Part shown: one piece after another, positions 8,937-18,447 of the stretch
How the letters are laid out: each line of letters begins with the position of its first letter
How positions within the stretch are numbered: the stretch's first letter is position 1
Origin: Saprospiraceae bacterium
GTDB lineage: Bacteria > Bacteroidota > Bacteroidia > Chitinophagales > Saprospiraceae
Length of the DNA: 64,000 bases
Direction of reading: 5' to 3'
Assembly: GCA_025055285.1 (NCBI GenBank)
Contig: JANWXM010000001.1
Location: forward strand, 1 to 64,000
Made by a program: the position numbers and the translations under genes
The notes under the pieces: generated by a model
What the model was told of the DNA's origin: nothing
Databases searched by the model: none
The model's input: the letters and a program-made list of their open reading frames with translations, nothing else

Positions 8937-11859
8937 TTAGAAGTTGGCCGTCAGGTGGAATACCCAGCGTTTCGAACTAGGGAATGGCGTTACTTCGACA
9001 GTATTGGCCAATACGTTGTTGCCAAAGTTCGAGACTTCAGGGTCATAGCTATTTAAAGTGGTTGAACACATTTCGGCCGCTGACGCCGAGGCGCAGGCTG
9101 AGTTTGTCGCTGAAGACGCGGCGAGGGATGTTGTAATACAAACCAACCTCGCGTAGGCGTACGTAGCCAGCGTCCTCAATCCACGGTTGGGTGTTCCGAT
9201 TGGCATTCCACTGGGTAACGCGGTAGGGGCCATTGGTGAGTTGGCCTGTAGGGTCGAGCGTTTTGTCGTCATAGTCCCAAGTAAGTTTGCCCAAGTCCCA
9301 GAGCAGGGTGCTAAGGTTAATAGCGTCGCCGCCCTGCCGCCAGTGGATGAGGAAGTTGAGCTCGAAGCGGCCTAAACTGAAAGCGTTATTGAACGCCATG
9401 TTAAAGTCGGGCTCGGCATCGCCGTAGATTTTGTAGGTGGCTTTGCCGAATTCCGGGTCGTTGCGCGGCACGGTACCGACGATGGTTGTGGCGGGCAGGC
9501 CTTTTTCGATGCGGTACTGGCCCAGGCTGAGGGCAAAGCCGCCGATGTTGAAGGGCGGCACGTCAAGGCGCGTAACTTCAGAGCGATTTTTCCAGAAACT
9601 GATGCCACTGGTCCAGTTAAAATTAGCAGTGCGGAGAGGTACTAAGTCAAGTCCAATTTCGATGCCTCGATTTTCTAGTCCTCCTGCATTAATGACTTGC
9701 GTGGTGAAGCCTGTAGATTGTGGTAGTTGAGCGCGTAGGAGGAGATCGTCGATGCGTTTAATGTAGTAAGTAATATCTACCACGACGCGATTTTTGAAAA
9801 AGCCCAAGTCTGTGCCAAATTCCAATTCGCTCTGGCGCTCAGGACCTACTTGGGTATTGCCGCGCAAGGTAGCAGTATAAAGACCGCTGCTGCTGCCAAT
9901 AAAAGTAGCTACCATCGGATTGAAGCGGTCGTCAAAGTTGGAAAAGCGACCAGCTTGACCGTATGCAATGCGCAACTTAGCTTGACTGATGAGGTTGTTT
10001 TTTAAGCCGAACTCATGCAAGTTGATACCTGCATTAGCTTTTGGATAGTAATAGAGTTTGTCAGCGTCTCCATTGTTGGTAGACTTATCGCCGCGAATCC
10101 CCACAGTAACCATTATACGGTCTCTCCAGTTGATCTCCTGTTGGAGGAAGAAACCGCGGTCTTTTTGTGGATAGCGGCGGTGAAAAACCGAGACAATACC
10201 TGATTGGTCGAGATTAGTTTGGGAGCCATTGAGGCGTGAGGCCGTGTTAATGATAGTGTTTTGGTCGAAGTTTTCTGCCGTCAGCCCACCTTGAGTGCGC
10301 AACATTGAGCCTCCTCGTGTGACGTGGGTAAACACTAAAAAGCCCCACAAATTCGTATTGGTATTGAGCGTGCGGCCTGCAATAGAGACGCCTCCTAACG
10401 TGCCAGGATCGCGGAAATAGGACAAGTTCTGAGGGAAAATAGACGTCGTGTGTAGGGTATATTGGTCTACGCCAGCGCGCACTACGGCCTTTAGCTCATT
10501 GTTGTCGTTATGCCACAAGCGCACGTTGAGATTGGCACCTCCGATGTAGCGGTTTACCTGTTCTCGGTTAGTCACAAGAGCTACTGTTTCGAGAATATTA
10601 GAGCCTACAGAGGGTACAGCGGGATAGTCCCCTCCAGGCGTTTCGGGTTTTAGCTTAAGCCAAGGTTTTGTAAAGGCATGCGCATAGCCAATAGTCGTGT
10701 TCGTATTGGAGTTATTAAAGAAACCTCGATCGGCCTGCAAATTAATGTAATTATTGGTGATTTGGATATCTAACCAGTCGTTAAAACGATGGCTAATGTT
10801 GACGCGACCAGAGATTTTCTTATATCCTGTGTTGTCTACTAGTCCGCCTTCGTCGCGGTAGGTTCCTCCAATGAAAAACGCTGTTTTTTCATTACCACCA
10901 GAAACATCGAGGCGAGTGGCGGTCAGCAAAGGGCGATTGTCGTAGAGTTCTCTTTCGTAGTCAGTTATGCCGTTTTTCTCGAAGAGCTGACGGTCGGGAG
11001 GGCCAAATTCCTTTTCCACTAATTCGGCTGTCCACTTACGCATACCCAAGAGACGAATAGGTTGACTGAAGCCTACGGACTGATTGAGCGTTACCCGAGT
11101 CTCACCTGCCTTGCCGCGTTTTGTGGTAATGATGACTACGCCACCTGCAGCTCGAGAGCCATAGATAGCAGCGGCAGAGGCGCCTTTAAGAATTTCGATG
11201 GTCTCAATGTCTTCAGGGTCGAGGTCAGCAATGCGGTTGGAGGCATCGTCTTGGTTAGTGGAAGGGTTACCGCCACCGGCTGCAGCTGACACGACGTTAG
11301 TACCCAAAGTAATGGCATCAGTGTTGACGAATACGCCATCTACGATGTATAGCGGTTGCTGATTGCCAAAAATGGATGTTACGCCGCGTAGACGCACCGA
11401 AAAGCCACCGCCTGGAGCACCTGAGTTCGCTCGAATCTCAGCACCGCGGAATTTGGCGTATAAGGCTCCGTCTATCGTACTTTGATTGGTTATGCCCGTT
11501 AATTCCCGTGCACTAATGGTGGCTACAGCGTTCGCAAGATTGGCGCGCTTAACGCTCGTGATAGCGCCCGAGATAATGACTTCGTCCAAGCCAGCGTAGT
11601 CCTCTTCTAGTGTAACGTTGATCTGGGAGTTTGCTGACGACACTTGTACATTTACCGTCTTGTAGCCCGTATACGTGATAGTCAGGGTTGCCGCCGAGCC
11701 GGGTGCCTCAATGCGAAAGCTGCCGTTTACATCCGTCGTAGTACCGCGGTTAGTGCCCATGATGCTCACGGTAGCTCCAGGAAGGCCTTCTCCATTTACG
11801 TCCAGGACCCGGCCTGTAACTGTAAACTGTGCAAGGGCAACTTGCCCACCAAGAAGCAC
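8937..11859 (-). CDS. SusC/RagA-family TonB-linked outer membrane transporter, frameshifted near 3' end and without normal start
   Basis: The long frame (11859-9049, 936 residues) has a carboxypeptidase-regulatory-like domain (QFTVTGRVLDVNGEGLPGA), a plug (LRGVTSIFGNQQPLYIVDG, then AAIYGSRAAGGVVIITTKRG) and a TonB barrel. It ends prematurely at FNHFK; the family C-terminus (SYDPEVSNFG ... SSKRWVFHLTANF) continues in another frame to 8937. Skipping one A at about 9052 joins them as FNHFNSYDPEVSNFG. At the 5' end the listed GTG start gives only a stub of a signal peptide. The same frame continues upstream with a convincing one (KCRLHLCTALLGWLVLLGG) but has no ATG, GTG or TTG; an ATG at 11909 is one base out of frame. 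Either two real lesions or two sequencing errors. Imports an unknown nutrient together with the SusD protein. Confidence 0.88.
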
Positions 11860-11909
11860 TAGCCACCCTAAGAGCGCCGTGCATAAGTGTAGTCTGCACT
11901 TTATGACAT

Positions 11910-12767
11910 AGGACTTTGTTTAGTGTGAACGCGTAAATAGATTAAAGATCGAAGGCAAAAGTAGATCTTATCCAGAATATATGAATTATTATTAGAAAAA
12001 ATTCAAAAAAAGTGAATTTTAAATCATTTCGAAAAAATTATCTTTTTAGCTGTTGGTTTTGAAAAAAGATAAAAATATTATTTGGTGCAGGTTCGCTTTA
12101 CCTCCCGCCTTTCCCGTCGTTTTTTAGGGCGACTATTAGTTAAGGTACCTAGCTTTTCATCGTACGAAAATGTGCACGCCTGCAGTATACTCTGTACTAT
12201 AGACACGTAGATACCGTTTTCGTAAAATGCTCTATTCTGGGTTAGGTTAAGATCTGCTCGGTACTCACTGTAGACCTTGAGGAGATTTTATCGGTTTCTG
12301 TTGCAAAAAACTAGCATATCGCTTTCAAGAAGCTGATGGATCACCAGGGGCCTCTTAAGCCGACAGCATACCGTGCACAATTATCGTCAACAGTGATCAT
12401 CTGGAGCTGAAAGAGGACGCCCTAAATAAGGCTTTGGCTGCCTTTAATATCCGTAACGCTCTCGCCGGCGCTGAGTATATTAGGTATGCACTGTATTGTT
12501 TCGAACTCTTTTGAGGTTAAGCGCTCCGTTGCTCTGCCTGGCTCAGCGTGTTGAAACAGAAGAGAACAGCGTCTTGCAAGCGATGATGCTCCACTTCACC
12601 TGCAAGCGCGCGCAAAATGCACTGCTACTCAAAAACAGATAGCAGCAAATGTTCTATACAAAATAAAAGTCTACAGAAAACATCAAAAAACTTTGTGGAT
12701 AGCTTTCTCCGTTATTTTCGGCGTCCTCTGTGATTGAAGATGTAATTACTTCCCGAAATAAACCACG
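11910..12767. other. Long intergenic region without a gene
   Basis: About 860 bp between susC and the outer membrane protein gene. The first 170 bp are very AT-rich, as expected for the susC leader and promoter. The rest, about 12100-12740, is of mixed composition with no open frame, tRNA-like or repeat structure that I can support. Confidence 0.5.
11956..11963 (-). promoter_or_regulatory. Possible -7 element for susC
   Basis: TACTTTTG on the minus strand matches the Bacteroidota -7 consensus TAnnTTTG and lies about 47 bp before the ATG at 11909. I could not find a convincing -33 TTTG at the expected spacing, so confidence is low. Confidence 0.3.
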
Positions 12768-13580
12768 TTACAATCGTGCTTGGAGCCCGTTACGATATCC
12801 ATCAAAATAATAACCAATAGATAGGACAAAAAGTCTGTTGAATATTTTAATTTTATCTGTCTTTTCGTCCTCAAAGGTGTAACTATTAGCATATTGAAAA
12901 ATATCCGTGAGCCCGTGCATATATTTAACGCTAATAAATAAACCAAAAGGAAGTTGATATTCTACTCCGGCGTGAATACCGAAGTCGAATTTTTGGAGGT
13001 ATTTCACTTCGTCTTCTCTGTTGCTCCCGTCTCCAAAGATGCTTTTATCGGTGAAAAAATTTCCGCGCTCATCTTTCTTCTGCAGGGTAGCTGCTTTGAG
13101 TAAGCTCACATAAGGACCCGCATGCAGCTGAAACCGTTTTACATAAAATGTGGGGCTAATTGGGAATAAATCCAGATAATAAGTTCTAAATCTAGAAGAA
13201 TAAAGCCCACTAATGCTATCTGTCAGAGAGACGGATGCACCTCGTGTAGAAAGGAGAAGTTCATATTTGAGTCCAAAACGCCTGTTCAATGGGGTATTTA
13301 CTTGCATTCCCAAATGCCAACCCGATAACCACTGGGTTCTGCGACTAGCAAAGATGTAATCTACATCTCTGCCAAATATGTTGCTGCGGTTATATCCAAT
13401 TTTACACCCGAAATTAACACGATCGAATAATGCGTAATTTTTACGGAATTCCTTTTCGTAGTCGAGACTATCTTTAAGGTCAAAGTTCTGTTTATGAAGG
13501 GCTGAATTGCTCGTTTTTGTTTGCTGAGCAAACGCATTAATTCCAACTAGGAAAAAAGTTAATATAATTGAATGTTTCAT
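12768..13580 (-). CDS. Outer membrane beta-barrel protein (PorT/OMP_b-brl-like)
   Basis: Start chosen at 13580 because the signal peptide MKHSIILTFFLVGINAFAQ begins there; the longer frame would run into tolC. About 270 residues. After a short charged linker the protein shows alternating hydrophobic/aromatic strands (NFGCKIGYNRSNIFG, LGMQVNTPLNRRFGLKYEL, FDFGIHAGVEYQLPFGLFIS) and ends in strand-rich YYFDGYRNGLQARL, as in Bacteroidota barrel proteins with an outer-membrane-protein beta-barrel domain. It is the last gene of the metal-efflux block, 30 bp after the TolC-like gene, so it may be co-transcribed and support efflux or metal sensing, but its function is unknown. Confidence 0.6.
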   Translation of the reverse strand: MKHSIILTFFLVGINAFAQQTKTSNSALHKQNFDLKDSLDYEKEFRKNYALFDRVNFGCKIGYNRSNIFGRDVDYIFASRRTQWLSGWHLGMQVNTPLNRRFGLKYELLLSTRGASVSLTDSISGLYSSRFRTYYLDLFPISPTFYVKRFQLHAGPYVSLLKAATLQKKDERGNFFTDKSIFGDGSNREDEVKYLQKFDFGIHAGVEYQLPFGLFISVKYMHGLTDIFQYANSYTFEDEKTDKIKIFNRLFVLSIGYYFDGYRNGLQARL

Positions 13581-13609
13581 CTTTGCAATGTTTTTTGAAT
13601 TTATAGTTT

Positions 13610-14917
13610 TCAGAACTCGATGTCCCATATTCCTGCGGCTCGCTCCAGTTCCACCAGAGCCGCAGCATAGTTGTAAAGCGTTTGATAGTAGGATTGCTGC
13701 ACTTCGTTGTAAGTGCGTTGTGCATTTAGCACTTCAAGCAATGAAGTTTCGCCGCGCTGGTAGCTATATATTTTTCCATCTAATACCGCCTTCGCATTGG
13801 TGAGCAAACCGGTTTCAAATTGTTGCACCTGCTTTTTTAATGCCACATAATTAAAGTAGGCCTGTGTGACTTCATTTTGAATTTGTACTTCTATTTGCCT
13901 GTATTGTGCTTCTGCCTGTAGATTGGCATAGTAGCTCGCTTTCAATTCACCCGGTCGGTTGTTAGAAAATTTTAGCGGAACTGTAACTCCAATACCGATA
14001 GATGCGAAGGATGGCGTAGGAGCAATTACATTGCGGGTATATGAAGCGTAATTTATTCCACTGGATATGCCTATGTCAATTATGCGGTTGGCTTTAGCTA
14101 ATTTGATTAAGTTTTCAGAGACTTTCTTTCTTTGTAACGCTGCTAACAGATCAGCGCGATTGTTTTGTGCGGTAATTATGAGATCAGATAAGTTGAAGTT
14201 TCTATCGAATGCATTAAAATTTCCTTGAGGAATCAATAAAGTATCCGATTGTTTTTGACCAGTAAAGGAGAATAAATTTGTCAGTGCTATTTTCCACGCC
14301 GCTTCTGCCTGAAACACGTCGTTCAGCATAGTACCTGCTTCCAATTTACTTTGTCGGGCATCTATCTCTGTGATGGCCCCTATGCGGAAACGAAGGCTGT
14401 CGCTCTGTGCTAAGCGGCTCATGGTTTGATATGAATTTATCTGAACATCCAACAATAATTTATTCTGAAGTGCTTGTAAATAACCTAAAGTAGCGTCAGC
14501 CCTCAAATTTCTAAAATAATCCTGCAATAAAAATTTCATCAATTCGTGCTCACTTTTTGCCAAATCTATTCGCGCCTTCCTTTTTCCTCCAAGTTCTAAG
14601 GTCCAGCCTAGTTCGGCGCTGAAGCCGTATCCCATATTCATTCTGCGCTGTCCGTTGTCAAACCATCCGAAGCTCAATTCCGGGTCAGGAAAAATTCCTG
14701 CAGCCAAAATATTAGCTTCAGTTATGTTTACATTAAACTTCTCAGCGATATATCCGTAATTGTTTTTACCAACTAGGGCTATGAATTCCTGATAGGTAAC
14801 TGTTCGCTTGGCAAATGACGTGTCAAAAATTGCTTTTTGCGCAAAAAAAGGATGGATACTCAGGGGCGCGCTAAGGAGGAGTATCATTACCCCCCGCGTT
14901 ATAAATTTATTATTCAT
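13610..14917 (-). CDS. TolC/CusC-family outer membrane efflux protein
   Basis: 435 residues with an N-terminal signal peptide (MNNKFITRGVMILLLSAPL) and no lipobox Cys, followed by the two-fold repeated helix/strand layout of outer membrane efflux proteins: for example LGWTLELGGKRKARIDLAKSE in the first half and IGIGVTVPLKFSNNRPGELK in the second, with long helices ending in YQRGETSLLEVLNAQRTYNE. It forms the outer membrane exit duct of a tripartite RND pump. It lies 59 bp after the RND pump gene on the same strand, with the adaptor gene further upstream, so it is the outer membrane component of this metal-efflux system. Confidence 0.9.
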   Translation of the reverse strand: MNNKFITRGVMILLLSAPLSIHPFFAQKAIFDTSFAKRTVTYQEFIALVGKNNYGYIAEKFNVNITEANILAAGIFPDPELSFGWFDNGQRRMNMGYGFSAELGWTLELGGKRKARIDLAKSEHELMKFLLQDYFRNLRADATLGYLQALQNKLLLDVQINSYQTMSRLAQSDSLRFRIGAITEIDARQSKLEAGTMLNDVFQAEAAWKIALTNLFSFTGQKQSDTLLIPQGNFNAFDRNFNLSDLIITAQNNRADLLAALQRKKVSENLIKLAKANRIIDIGISSGINYASYTRNVIAPTPSFASIGIGVTVPLKFSNNRPGELKASYYANLQAEAQYRQIEVQIQNEVTQAYFNYVALKKQVQQFETGLLTNAKAVLDGKIYSYQRGETSLLEVLNAQRTYNEVQQSYYQTLYNYAAALVELERAAGIWDIEF

Positions 14918-14976
14918 CTCTGTCCTTTTTTCAAATTTTTATTACCGGATGTAATTAAAGGTTTTAAAAAAATAAG

Positions 14977-17900
14977 CTATGCATCCTCTTCCTTTCCAAA
15001 CCTCTTTTCTACTAAATAATATAAAGCTGGCAAGGCATAAAGAGTGAGCAATGTTGAGAATATTAAACCGTAAACGATAACGGTTGCCAATGGTCGCTGC
15101 ACATCGCTGCCAATGCCAGTAGCCAACGAGGCCGGAAGTAAACCCAGTACAGCTACAGTGGCTGTCATTAATACTGGACGAAAACGGTCTCGAGCACCTT
15201 TTATCACTGCCTGTAACAAATCCATACCCTGTTTGCGTAGGGTATTAATGCGTGAAATCATGATTACGCCGTTTTGAATAGCCACACCGAAGAGAGCGAT
15301 GAAGCCGACTGCAGACGAAACATTGAGCGTCATGTCGCGTACATTTAGCGCCAACATCCCGCCGAACAAAGCCAGAGGTACTATGCCCATAAGCAATCCT
15401 GCCTGACGGAACTTGCCAAAAGCACCGTATAACAATACAAACATGATGGCCAGTGCCATAGGTACAATCACTGCCAAATGTCTGTAAGCCCGATTTTGGT
15501 TTTCAAACTGTCCGCCCCACTTTATTTTATAGAGGTTGTGGTCGTATTTCACTTCCCGCTCGATTTTTTCTTGCGCTTCTTTGAGGAAAGAGGTCAGGTC
15601 ATTTCCGCGTAGATTTAGCCGCACGGTGAGATGCCGCTTGTTTTGTTCGCGTGCTATGACGCTTTCTCCTGTGTTGAGTTTTATGTCGCACACCTGCGAT
15701 AGGGGGATCCTGGCACCCTCGGAATTCGTGAGCATTAGATTGCCGATTTTTTCCGGTGTGTTTCGGCTTTCTTCAGCATATCGGCAAATGATATCGTAAG
15801 ACTTTACCCCGACAAATATTTGGGAAACTGCTTTTCCTCCCAGTGCTACTTCTATTAACTCCGCCACATCATCTACATTCAATCCGTATTGGGCTATTTT
15901 TTGTCGATCGGCAATGATCTGAATTTGAGGTAATGGCGGTTCCTGGTCTATAGCTAGATCTACAGCACCTTTCACTGTGCGAAGGGTTTTCAAAACCTCT
16001 TCTGCAATTCTGCGCGTTTCTTTAAAGTCGTCTCCGTAAACTTTCACTACCAGTTCACTATGGGCGCCTGCAATTTTATCCATCACGCCATCAATCATGG
16101 GCTGGCTAAAGGCAATATTATATCCCGGCATTTTTTTGTACACAGCTTCCATTTCCTTTATCAAATCTGCTTTTGTTTTGCCGCGTTTCCATTCATTGTA
16201 GGGCTTCAAGGCGACCAAACATTCAAAGTGTGAAGGCGTCCAGGCATCCGTACCGTCATCGTTGCGTCCGGCTTGCACCATCATGTGGGTCACTTCTTCA
16301 AATTGCATCGTTACCCGGCGCAGTTCGTTGCTCATCTCTTTTGATTTATCTAAGGTAATCCCTGGTGGAAGGGAAACCTGTAACCAGATAGTGCCTTCAT
16401 CTAATGGAGGCAAGAAATCCTTTCCTACGGTTATCGTTAAAATAATGGCTAATACCAGCACAAGTCCGAGTGGCAAGAACACGCGCTTAGGCGCATTCAT
16501 TATCTTCTGAATGCGAGAGTGATAAAGACTGGTAAGTTTTTCTAACCATTTATTGTGAAATACCTTTTGCGGTTTGCGGTATATGAAATATGCCATGCCT
16601 GGAATGAGGAATAAGGCCACTAACAATGCGCCAAACAGCGCATAACCTACCGTAAATGCCATAGGGGTAAAGAGTTTTTTCTCCACCCGCTCAAAAGCAA
16701 ATAGAGGCAGGTATGCCGTAATAATGATAATAGTGGCGAAAAATATAGGGCGCGATACTTCCTTGACTAATTGAGCTACAGATTTCTCAGTAAGCTCGAC
16801 TTGTGGCTGGTCTTCGCGCTTTTTCAAAATGACCTCCAACATGACAATAGCGCCATCTACTATTATTCCAAAATCGATGGCCCCCAGCGAAAGAAGATTG
16901 GCTGGAATATCGGTGAAATGCATTAAGGTGAATGCTACCAAGAGGGAAATAGGAATAGTTAGGGCTACTAATAATGCTGCGCGCCAACTGCCCAGAAAAA
17001 TGATTAGCACCACAACTACGAGAGTAATACCCTCAAGCAGTGTCCTCAATACAGTATGAAGGGTAGCATTTACTAAATCAGTTCTATCTAGGATTGGTCG
17101 AATTTTGACGCCTTCAGGTAAAATGGAATTATTTAGCTCATCAATTGCTTCGTGGATACCTTTAAGGACCACAGAAGGATTCTGGTGTTTCAACAATAAT
17201 ACAATACCCTCGATGTTGTCTTCATAATCTACGCCGTTCTTATCACTGAAACCCAAAGCGCCTTTGCGCTCTAGATTACCGTATTTGATTTTCCCTAAAT
17301 CATTCAAATATATGGGTACGCCATCAACGGATTTTACTACAATGCGCCCGAGGTCTTCCAGGGTTTTTACCAGACCAATCCCGCGGATTACAAAAGCCTG
17401 GTCGCCGCGATTGACCATGCTACCGCCAGCATTTGCATTGTTTTTTTCTATGGTCTCTACGACTTCCCTCAGGGCGATATTATACTGTTCTAATTTGCGC
17501 GGGTCGAGCTCTACTTGATACTGAGTGGTTATGCCACCGAAGTTAGTGACGTCAGCTACACCTGGCACTTGCTTAATGCGTGGAATAATGACGAAATTTT
17601 GTAGATCGGTAATTTCGCGCAAATCATGTGTTTTACTTTCTATGATGTACCGAAAAATTTCTCCGGTGGGTGATGTTAGTGGATCTAAGCCAGGCTTAGC
17701 ACCATAAGGTAATTCTAAATCAGCTAAGCGTTCCTGAATGCGCGTCCTTGCCCAGTAATCATCCACACCGTCTTCAAAGACTATAGTTACCATGGACAAG
17801 CCAAATGTGCTCTTGCTTCGCATCACGTGCATGCCAGGCAATCCATTTATGGCCCTCTCTATGGGTATGGTGATTTGCTGCTCCACTTCCTCGGCCGCTA

Positions 17901-18066
17901 GACCCGGCACTTGTGTTACTACCTGTGAAGTCACATCGCCAATATCTGGATAAGCCTCAATAGAAAGCTGTGTCCAGGAGTAGTAACCAAAAAGGCAGAG
18001 CAAGACAAATAGTGCTGCTATGAGCCAGCGCTTGGATATTGTAGTTTCGAAGAGACTCTTTCTCAT
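14977..18066 (-). CDS. czcA: CzcA/CusA-family heavy-metal RND efflux pump
   Basis: 1029 residues, the normal length of the family, with N-terminal TM (LIAALFVLLCLFGYYSW), two large periplasmic loops and two six-helix bundles. TM4 contains DFGIIVDGAIVMLEVI, matching the heavy-metal efflux signature DFGxxxDGAxxMxEN except that Val replaces the usual Asn. Other family landmarks are EAYPDIGDVTSQVVTQVPG near the N-terminus and SAVGFIALFGVAIQNGV in the second bundle. It uses the proton gradient to expel divalent or monovalent metals through the adaptor and TolC partner encoded on either side. The aspartate-rich signature suggests Zn/Co/Cd rather than Cu/Ag, but the metal cannot be fixed from sequence. 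Confidence 0.93.
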   Translation of the reverse strand: MRKSLFETTISKRWLIAALFVLLCLFGYYSWTQLSIEAYPDIGDVTSQVVTQVPGLAAEEVEQQITIPIERAINGLPGMHVMRSKSTFGLSMVTIVFEDGVDDYWARTRIQERLADLELPYGAKPGLDPLTSPTGEIFRYIIESKTHDLREITDLQNFVIIPRIKQVPGVADVTNFGGITTQYQVELDPRKLEQYNIALREVVETIEKNNANAGGSMVNRGDQAFVIRGIGLVKTLEDLGRIVVKSVDGVPIYLNDLGKIKYGNLERKGALGFSDKNGVDYEDNIEGIVLLLKHQNPSVVLKGIHEAIDELNNSILPEGVKIRPILDRTDLVNATLHTVLRTLLEGITLVVVVLIIFLGSWRAALLVALTIPISLLVAFTLMHFTDIPANLLSLGAIDFGIIVDGAIVMLEVILKKREDQPQVELTEKSVAQLVKEVSRPIFFATIIIITAYLPLFAFERVEKKLFTPMAFTVGYALFGALLVALFLIPGMAYFIYRKPQKVFHNKWLEKLTSLYHSRIQKIMNAPKRVFLPLGLVLVLAIILTITVGKDFLPPLDEGTIWLQVSLPPGITLDKSKEMSNELRRVTMQFEEVTHMMVQAGRNDDGTDAWTPSHFECLVALKPYNEWKRGKTKADLIKEMEAVYKKMPGYNIAFSQPMIDGVMDKIAGAHSELVVKVYGDDFKETRRIAEEVLKTLRTVKGAVDLAIDQEPPLPQIQIIADRQKIAQYGLNVDDVAELIEVALGGKAVSQIFVGVKSYDIICRYAEESRNTPEKIGNLMLTNSEGARIPLSQVCDIKLNTGESVIAREQNKRHLTVRLNLRGNDLTSFLKEAQEKIEREVKYDHNLYKIKWGGQFENQNRAYRHLAVIVPMALAIMFVLLYGAFGKFRQAGLLMGIVPLALFGGMLALNVRDMTLNVSSAVGFIALFGVAIQNGVIMISRINTLRKQGMDLLQAVIKGARDRFRPVLMTATVAVLGLLPASLATGIGSDVQRPLATVIVYGLIFSTLLTLYALPALYYLVEKRFGKEEDA

Positions 18067-18069
18067 GAA

Positions 18070-18406
18070 TTATGAAGTGGATTTTAAGGTAATGATTGAA
18101 CTTCTTAGCATCTTCAACAATTCGTCTGCGGTGGCTAATAATTCATTGTACTCTTCCTGGCTGATAAAGCCTGAAAGGCTCAGCAATTCCAGCCAGAAAA
18201 CTGTTTCATCGCACTCTTTTTGCGCTACGGATAATTTGTGGATGATGAGCCTCACGGGTATTAGCGCCCACCGAAGTCCCAGAACGGAGCAATTGTTTAC
18301 TCATTACAAATTCTTTTTGCTCATTTGTAAGCATCTTATACAACTCAACTATTCTAAGAGCAAACTGAAATGATCTATCCTTCAACGGATTATCTTTTTT
18401 ATTCAT
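18070..18406 (-). pseudogene. Four-helix-bundle protein (23S rRNA intervening-sequence type), broken by internal deletion
   Basis: The first frame gives MNKKDNPLKDRSFQFALRIV ... KQLLRSGTSVGANTREA, then runs out of family sequence; the second half (IIHKLSVAQKECDETVFWLE ... GFISQEEYNELL) is in another frame and ends at 18070. Together they match the small four-helix-bundle family first found in 23S rRNA intervening sequences. Between REA and the IHK motif about ten residues are missing, so a deletion of roughly 29 bp, not a multiple of three, has removed part of helix 2-3 and shifted the frame. Intact members are about 115-125 residues and form pentameric helical bundles of unknown function. 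The gene sits between the adaptor and pump genes, interrupting an otherwise standard RND operon, with short AT microrepeats on its upstream side. Confidence 0.75.
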
Positions 18407-18447
18407 CATTATATTTAATTCATCATTTATCATTTATCATTCATCAT
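18407..18447 (-). repeat. AT-rich microrepeat (AATGATAA/AATGATG) upstream of four-helix-bundle gene
   Basis: The minus strand reads as near-tandem copies of AATGATGAATGATAAATGAT between the adaptor stop and the four-helix-bundle frame, creating several overlapping start and stop codons. A shorter related piece (TTCATAATTCATGAG) lies at the other end of the gene, at 18062-18076. Confidence 0.6.
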
